A stretch of 64,000 bases of DNA, from contig NZ_BSTF01000002.1 in assembly GCF_030269365.1 (NCBI RefSeq), positions 620,001 to 684,000 on the forward strand, read 5' to 3'. Source of the DNA: Lentzea sp. NBRC 102530. GTDB taxonomy: Bacteria > Actinomycetota > Actinomycetes > Mycobacteriales > Pseudonocardiaceae. Below are positions 59,481 through 64,000 of the stretch, in pieces (the stretch's first letter is position 1; each line of letters begins with the position of its first letter). The notes below the pieces were generated by a model that worked only from the letters and a program-made list of their open reading frames with translations, made no database searches and was not told the DNA's origin. A program made the translations under genes and the position numbers.

Positions 59481-60245
59481 TCAGCGGATGGCCTGGGTCA
59501 CGTAGAGCAGCGCCAGGCCGACGGCGAGGGCTCCGAGCAGCCGCCGCAGGAGGAGTTCGGGCACGCGGGGCTGGAGCCGGGCACCGAGGTAGCCGCCGAG
59601 CAACCCGCCGACGCCGCAGGAGAGTCCGAGCAGCCACTGCGGTGCCGAGCCCGCCGTGGTCGTCACCGCGAGCACGGCGTAGGTGAGGGCGCCGACGACC
59701 GAGGTGACGAACGTGGAGGCGAGCGCCGCCGGTGCCACCACGGCCAGGGGCAGACCCAGCCCGGCGAGCACCGGTTCGAGCAGCGAACCGCCTCCGATGC
59801 CGTAGATCCCGCCGACCACCCCGGCCGCGAGACCCAGCACCGCGATCGTCCTGGACGACGGCCGCCCGCGCGGCGGAGTTCGGTGTGGCTTCAGGGTTTG
59901 CCAGCACAGCCAGGCACCCAGCGGCAGCAGGACCGCGGAGACGACGAGCCGGAACTCGCGGGCGCCCGGCACGGCGAAGACCCTGACCAGCGTGCCGAGG
60001 ACGACGCCGGGGAGGGTGCCGGCGAGGAGTTCGCGGGTGAGCCCGTCGTGCGGGCGGCCGCGGTAGCGGAGCAGGGCGCCGGGCGTGGCGACGATGTTGA
60101 ACAGCAGGTTCGTCGGCGTGACCGAAGGACTCGGCACGCCCAGCACGCTCAGCTGGACGGGGAGCAGGAACACCGCGCCGGACACGCCGACGGGCGCGAT
60201 CACCAGTCCGGCCGCGAACCCGGCGGCGCACTGGTACCAGGTCAC
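59481..60245 (-). CDS. TauE/SafE-family membrane transporter
   Basis: A 254-residue membrane protein with eight helices and the TauE/SafE repeat: 'GVSGAVFLLPVQLSVLGVPS' in the first half and 'AAGVVGGIYGIGGGSLLEPV' in the second. I chose the GTG at 60245, which has GGAAG five bases upstream. Such transporters move sulfite, sulfoacetate or organic anions out of the cell. The gene is upstream of the PepSY gene, with an 85-bp gap, so they may be co-transcribed. Confidence 0.87.
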   Translation of the reverse strand: MTWYQCAAGFAAGLVIAPVGVSGAVFLLPVQLSVLGVPSPSVTPTNLLFNIVATPGALLRYRGRPHDGLTRELLAGTLPGVVLGTLVRVFAVPGAREFRLVVSAVLLPLGAWLCWQTLKPHRTPPRGRPSSRTIAVLGLAAGVVGGIYGIGGGSLLEPVLAGLGLPLAVVAPAALASTFVTSVVGALTYAVLAVTTTAGSAPQWLLGLSCGVGGLLGGYLGARLQPRVPELLLRRLLGALAVGLALLYVTQAIR

Positions 60246-60420
60246 CGCTTCCGACTTTCCACGTCGAGGATCGAGCGGGTCCGAGACTGCCGTGTGGTGG
60301 TGACGCCCGCCAACCACTCGATCATCGATCTCACGACGTGGTACGCCGTTGCCCCCCGGACCGGCCCGACGAGACCGGCGCCGGCGTGCGCGCCGGGGTG
60401 GACCGGCCCGCCGGCCGTCC

Positions 60421-61311
60421 TCAGTGGACCTGCTGCTTCGCCCAGTCCGCGAACGAGGTCATCGGAACGCCGAACCGGGCCGCGACCGCAGGGTCCGCCG
60501 AGATCTCGGTGGTGTTCATGCCCGCCTGGTTGGCGAGCAGCAGCGGGAGCATGCCGCGGGCCTCGCCCTGTTCGACCGTGACGTGTTCGACGTGCGCGGG
60601 GAAGCCGGCGGCCGTCAGCGCCTCCGCCATGTCCCGCAACGACAGCAGCTCGCCCGCCAGTTCGATCGCGTGGCCGTGGAACCGGGCGGGGTCGGCGAAC
60701 GCGGCCGCCGCGGCCGTGCCGATGTCGTCGGGGACGATGACCGCCATCGGCTTGTCCGGGTCCAGCGCGGTCACGATCGTCTCGCCGGTCATGCCCTCGA
60801 ACCAGATGGACGGGCGGCGCAGGTTCGTCGCGAAGAACGCGGGCCGCAGTTCGGTCCACGCCTCGAAACCGCTGTCGGGCAACGCCTGCCCGACCGCCGC
60901 CTTGCTCAGCCAGTAGTGCGGGTCGCCCCGGTGTGCCGCCCGCCCCAGCGCGGCGGCGCGCAGGTAGTCGCCGACACCGGACACGGAGGAGTGCACGAAC
61001 TGCGCCACGCCGGCCTGGCGCGCGGCCGCGACCAAGTTGAGTCCCATCACCTTCTCGGCGTCCGAACCGACGTCCGCGAGGCTGGGGGTCTGCACCGAGA
61101 ACACCGCCCGCGCGCCCCGCAACGCCGCCACCAGCGAGTCCGGATCGGTCAGGTCGCCCGTCGCCAGGTCGGCCCCGGCGTCGGCGAGGGCCTGCGCCGC
61201 CTCGGGGCGCCGCACCAGCGCGCGCACCGGCACGCCGTTCTCGAGGAGCCGCCGTGCCACCGCTCCACCCTGCTGCCCGGTCGCGCCCGTCACGACCACC
61301 ACGTCCGTCAT
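60421..61311 (-). CDS. NmrA-like NAD(P)-binding protein
   Basis: A 296-residue atypical short-chain dehydrogenase. 'VVVVTGATGQQGGAVARRLL' is the NmrA nucleotide-binding signature, followed by 'FSVQTPSLADVGSDAEKVMG' and 'FVHSSVSGVG' of the NmrA group. The catalytic YxxxK of true SDRs is not clearly kept. It could act as a redox sensor or quinone reductase. It is divergent from a TetR regulator in a 85-bp gap that has a TGGGG-N5-CCCCA inverted repeat (61353-61367). Confidence 0.88.
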   Translation of the reverse strand: MTDVVVVTGATGQQGGAVARRLLENGVPVRALVRRPEAAQALADAGADLATGDLTDPDSLVAALRGARAVFSVQTPSLADVGSDAEKVMGLNLVAAARQAGVAQFVHSSVSGVGDYLRAAALGRAAHRGDPHYWLSKAAVGQALPDSGFEAWTELRPAFFATNLRRPSIWFEGMTGETIVTALDPDKPMAVIVPDDIGTAAAAAFADPARFHGHAIELAGELLSLRDMAEALTAAGFPAHVEHVTVEQGEARGMLPLLLANQAGMNTTEISADPAVAARFGVPMTSFADWAKQQVH

Positions 61312-61396
61312 CACTTGCCTCCGTCTAAATGGGGGGTGCCCCCGTTTGTCGTTGCTACGATATGGGGCCTGACCCCAGTTGGCAACGGAGCGGTGG

Positions 61397-61960
61397 ATGA
61401 AGACCTTGCGGGCCGACGCCCTGCGCAGCCGTGAGCGGATCGTGCGCGCCGCCGAAGCCGCGTTCCGCCGGCACGGGGTGGACGCCTCCCTGGAGGCGAT
61501 CGCGAAGGACGCGGGGGTGGGGTCGGCCACGCTGCACCGCCACTTCCGGTCGCGGCGCGAACTCGTGGAGGCGGTCTTCCAGGACAGCACCGGCGCGGTC
61601 GCGGCGGAGGCCTCCCGGCTGGCGGCGGAACACCCGCCGGGACCCGCGCTCTTCCACTGGTTGCAGGCGGTGCTGGACCACACGCTGGCCAACCGGGGGC
61701 TCGCCACGACCCTGGTCCCGGCGGCGGACGAGCACCACGGGGGTTTCTGCGGCCACGACGCCCTTGAGGCCGCGGTGGCACCCCTGCTGGTGGCGGCCAA
61801 GGGGGCGGGGCAGGTGCGGGCGGACGTCACGGTCGGGGAGGTGCTGTCCCTGGTGAACGCGATCTCGCTGCTGGCGGACCACGACCCCGGCGCGGATCCC
61901 GAACGCCTGCTGGGGCTCGCGATCACCGGCTTCGGCCCCAGGCAGTGCGAGCAGCACTAG
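61397..61960 (+). CDS. TetR-family transcriptional repressor
   Basis: A 187-residue TetR regulator with the HTH 'VDASLEAIAKDAGVGSATLH' and 'RHFRSRRELVEAVFQDST'. GGAG seven bases before the ATG supports the start. The C-terminal ligand domain is of the type often paired with NmrA or SDR oxidoreductases. It is divergent from the NmrA gene and probably represses it. Confidence 0.9.
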   Translation: MKTLRADALRSRERIVRAAEAAFRRHGVDASLEAIAKDAGVGSATLHRHFRSRRELVEAVFQDSTGAVAAEASRLAAEHPPGPALFHWLQAVLDHTLANRGLATTLVPAADEHHGGFCGHDALEAAVAPLLVAAKGAGQVRADVTVGEVLSLVNAISLLADHDPGADPERLLGLAITGFGPRQCEQH

Positions 61961-61968
61961 AGTGCGAT

Positions 61969-61987
61969 CGATGCCCGCCGGGCATCG
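61969..61987. promoter_or_regulatory. LysR-type operator, site 1 (ATGCCCG-N-CGGGCAT)
   Basis: CGATGCCCG-C-CGGGCATCG is an inverted repeat with 9-bp perfect arms. It lies between the TetR stop and the LysR start, and is the same as a second site beyond the LysR gene except for the centre and the outermost bases. It has the T-N11-A shape of LysR boxes. Confidence 0.8.
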
Positions 61988-62000
61988 GTGTGGTGTGCTG

Positions 62001-62939
62001 ATGGGCGTGGAGCTCAGACAACTCCGGTACGTCGTCGCGGTGGCCGAACACCGCCACTTCCGGCGCGCCGCCCAGGCGCTCGGGTTGACCCAGCCGTCGC
62101 TGTCGCGGCAGGTCGGCGCGGTCGAGCGCGAACTCGGGACGGCGCTGTTCGAACGGACGCCGCGCGGCGTCGTGCCCACCGCGGCGGGCGAGGTCTACGT
62201 CGTGCACGCCCGCAAGGTGCTCGAACAGGTCGAGGCGGGGGCGACGGAGGCCCGGCAGGCCGCGCGCGGGCAGACCGGGTCGTTGCGGCTCGGGTTCGTC
62301 AGCGAGGCGCTCATCGAACTGCTGCCGTCGCTGCTGGCGCGGTTCCGTTCCGTGCATCCCGCGGTGAGCCTGGACTGCCGGGAGATGTCGACGGTGCAGG
62401 CCGCCACCGCGCTGCTCGCGGGGGAGGTCGACCTGGCGTTCTGCCGGGGCGCGCCGACCGGGGACGGAGCCGAGCGGCTCACGTCGGTGCCGGTGGCCGG
62501 GGACCACCTCATCGCCGTGTGCCACCGCGGGCACCCGTTCGCCGGGCTGCCCGCGCTCTCTCCCGAGCAGTTGCGCGGTCAGCCGCTCATCGCCGCGCCC
62601 GCCGCCGACGAACCGGCCGCGGTGCGGGTGCTGGCGCCGTTGCTCGCCACCGCGGGCGGGGTCACGCAGGCGCGGGACGTGCACACGGTGATCGGGCTCG
62701 CGGCGTGCGGGATGGGGGTCGGGCTGGTGCCCTCGAGCGCGCGGCGGGCGGTGCGGCAGGAGACCGTGGCGGTGGAGATCGGCCCACGGTTGCGGTTGCC
62801 GGACCTGACGATGGCCTTCCGCCGCACCGACGGCTCGCCCCCGCTCGGCGCGTTCCTCTCCGTGACGCGGGAACACTGCCCCGGCACCGGGAAGCGGCTC
62901 GCCCGACTGATGCCCGGCGGGCATCAAGCGTCCCGTTGA
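62001..62939 (+). CDS. LysR-family transcriptional regulator
   Basis: A 312-residue regulator. The N-terminal winged helix is 'LRQLRYVVAVAEHRHFRRAA' and 'LTQPSLSRQVGAVERELGTA'. The effector domain is of the usual periplasmic-binding type, with 'GLAACGMGVGLVPSS' near the end. Two copies of ATGCCCG-N-CGGGCAT flank it, one just before its start and one overlapping its 3' end before the LLM gene. So it probably controls itself and the flavin oxidoreductase downstream. Confidence 0.92.
   Translation: MGVELRQLRYVVAVAEHRHFRRAAQALGLTQPSLSRQVGAVERELGTALFERTPRGVVPTAAGEVYVVHARKVLEQVEAGATEARQAARGQTGSLRLGFVSEALIELLPSLLARFRSVHPAVSLDCREMSTVQAATALLAGEVDLAFCRGAPTGDGAERLTSVPVAGDHLIAVCHRGHPFAGLPALSPEQLRGQPLIAAPAADEPAAVRVLAPLLATAGGVTQARDVHTVIGLAACGMGVGLVPSSARRAVRQETVAVEIGPRLRLPDLTMAFRRTDGSPPLGAFLSVTREHCPGTGKRLARLMPGGHQASR
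62908..62926. promoter_or_regulatory. LysR-type operator, site 2 (ATGCCCG-N-CGGGCAT)
   Basis: TGATGCCCG-G-CGGGCATCA has 9-bp perfect arms and sits in the last codons of LysR, 60 bp before the LLM gene. The 15-bp core is identical to site 1 but for the central base. Confidence 0.8.
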
Positions 62940-62986
62940 CGGGTATCGGCACCACCGGCGCTCGCTGCGGCGGGTGACATGGAGGC

Positions 62987-63928
62987 ATGTCGATCACTAC
63001 GCGAGCTGTGCGGTACGGGGTCACCCTGGCGGGCACGGGCGGCACCAACCTGGTGGAGGCCGCCGTCGCCGAGGCGCGGGAGGCCGCGGCGCACGGCGTC
63101 GATTCGGTCTGGATGGGGCAGCGGCTGGACTACGACGCCGTCGGACTGGCCGGGCTCGTCGGCACCCGCGTACCCGGTGTCGACGTGGGGGTGTCGGCGG
63201 TGCCCGTGTTCGGCCGCCACCCGCTGCTCGTCGGCAGCCAGGCCCAGACCGCGCAGGCCGCGACGGGCGGGCGCTTCCACCTGGCCGTCGCGCTGGGCGC
63301 GCCGCCGATCGTCGAGGAGGCGTTCGGGCTGCCGTGGGAACGGCCGGTGGCCCGGCTGCGGGAGTTCCTGACCGCACTGGGACCGCTGCTGCGCGGCGAA
63401 CCGGTGGCGCACGAGGGCGACCTGATCACCGCGCGCTCGCTGCTGCCGACCCACGTGCCCGGCGCCACCCGCACCCCGCTGCTCGTCGCGGCCATGGCGC
63501 CGCAGGCCCTGCGCGTCACCGGTGAGCTGGCCGACGGAACGGTGCCCTACCTCGCCGGACCGCGGGCGCTGGCGGAGCACGTCGTCCCGGCGATCACCGC
63601 TGCCGCGAACGCCGCCGGACGGCCGGCCCCGCGGGTGGTCGCCCTGGTCCCGGCCGCGGTCACCACCGACGTGGAGGCGCGGCGCACCATGGCGGACGGC
63701 CTCGCCTTCTACACCCGGTTCAAGTCCTACCGCAGGGTTCTCGAGCTCAACGGCACCGAGAACCCCGTGGACCTCGCCCTGATCGGTGACGAGGACGCGG
63801 TCGCCGAGGGGGTGCGCGAGTACGTCGAGGCGGGTGCGACGGAGGTGGTCCTGACCGCCCACCACGACCTCGACGCCGCCACCCAGTCGAGGACCCGCGC
63901 ACTGGCCGGAGCGCTCGCCCGGCGGTGA
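62987..63928 (+). CDS. LLM-class F420/flavin-dependent oxidoreductase
   Basis: A 313-residue LLM-family oxidoreductase of the F420-dependent type: 'YGVTLAGTGGTNLVEAAVAE', 'SVWMGQRLDYDAVGLAGLVG' and 'AATGGRFHLAVALGAPPIV', then 'GELADGTVPYLAGPRAL'. It should use F420H2 or FMNH2 to reduce or oxidise a small organic compound. LysR probably controls it from the operator 60 bp upstream. Confidence 0.9.
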   Translation: MSITTRAVRYGVTLAGTGGTNLVEAAVAEAREAAAHGVDSVWMGQRLDYDAVGLAGLVGTRVPGVDVGVSAVPVFGRHPLLVGSQAQTAQAATGGRFHLAVALGAPPIVEEAFGLPWERPVARLREFLTALGPLLRGEPVAHEGDLITARSLLPTHVPGATRTPLLVAAMAPQALRVTGELADGTVPYLAGPRALAEHVVPAITAAANAAGRPAPRVVALVPAAVTTDVEARRTMADGLAFYTRFKSYRRVLELNGTENPVDLALIGDEDAVAEGVREYVEAGATEVVLTAHHDLDAATQSRTRALAGALARR

Positions 63929-63956
63929 CCGTGCCGAGGAGCCGTAGGCTGGTCGC

Positions 63957-64000
63957 GTGGCCACGAACTCCGACGCCCGGACGATGAAGATCGGCGAACT
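63957..64000 (+). CDS. Start of a MerR-like regulator (cut by window edge)
   Basis: GTG opens a frame VATNSDARTMKIGEL that runs into the edge. 'MKIGEL' is the usual start of MerR-family winged helices, so the true start may be the inner ATG at 63984. Only ~15 residues are visible, so the call is tentative. Confidence 0.5.
   Translation, partial: MATNSDARTMKIGE

Noticed and set aside
60246..60420. Coding-like 175-bp gap between TauE and NmrA genes
   Set aside because: Translations in all frames gave only Arg/Pro-rich text with no family I know; I see no supported feature in it.
61331..61344. GGGGGGTGCCCCC before the NmrA gene as an operator
   Set aside because: The arms do not pair as a true inverted repeat once the central TG is counted; it may be only a G/C run.

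Overview
The window is 64 kb of very GC-rich DNA with strong third-position GC bias, many GTG starts, 4-bp GTGA/ATGA gene overlaps and families typical of filamentous actinomycetes: a SARP/AfsR regulator, NarL-type two-component pairs, DUF1996, DUF1501/DUF1800, an F420-type LLM oxidoreductase and secreted carbohydrate-active enzymes. I infer a member of the Pseudonocardiales (Lentzea, Saccharothrix or Actinosynnema type). No 16S or marker gene is present to prove it. I saw no tRNA, rRNA, CRISPR array, IS element, phage module or integrase.

Left part (1-14.4 kb). A truncated LacI repressor is followed by three genes for exported, carbohydrate-related proteins: a discoidin/beta-helix protein, a DUF1996 protein with a coupled DUF305 lipoprotein, and a malectin-domain protein. 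Each of the three promoters carries the same perfect 12-bp palindrome GAGAGCGCTCTC, so they look like one local regulon. Next come a secreted alpha/beta hydrolase and an oxidoreductase block (Baeyer-Villiger-type monooxygenase, GMC oxidase, acetoacetate-decarboxylase-like protein with an internal 18-bp minisatellite). A divergent AraC gene faces this block, an arrangement like mycobacterial virS-mymA. A DUF1800/DUF1501 pair follows, and its DUF1501 gene is broken by a one-base frameshift.

Middle part (14.5-39.8 kb). The most unusual block is a tightly packed four-gene operon: a two-helix membrane protein, an unrecognised soluble protein, an EACC1-type adaptor and a caspase-like protease. It looks like a conflict or programmed-death module without its usual NTPase. 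Further on are an EF-hand protein divergent from a SUOX-type molybdoenzyme, a YbdK-type ligase, a large SARP-NB-ARC-TPR regulator, a choice-of-anchor B secreted protein, a NarL-type two-component system, a small operon ending in an MDR reductase, a DUF3072 gene with a perfect actinobacterial SOS box, a lipid/isoprenoid-like oxidoreductase pair, and a divergent GH10 xylanase / GH62 arabinofuranosidase pair for arabinoxylan breakdown.

Right part (39.8-64 kb). This holds small conserved families (DUF1963, DUF6301-like, YbjN-like, LRR, HEAT, DUF6326), an SNF2-type helicase, a second paralogous two-component system, a MerR regulator, a TPR protein, a CPBP protease, an ABM-ferritin-like fusion, and a TetR/SRPBCC/DUF4166 operon with two matching operators. 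It continues with a PepSY/TauE pair, a NmrA/TetR divergent pair and a LysR/LLM pair with two matching operators, and it ends in the start of a MerR-like gene.

Several intergenic stretches hold decayed genes: a LuxR C-terminus, a GntR/FCD regulator, an F420-reductase-like C-terminus, an NTF2-like N-terminus and a possible Fur tail. Together with the DUF1501 frameshift, they suggest an accessory region that is being eroded and rearranged.
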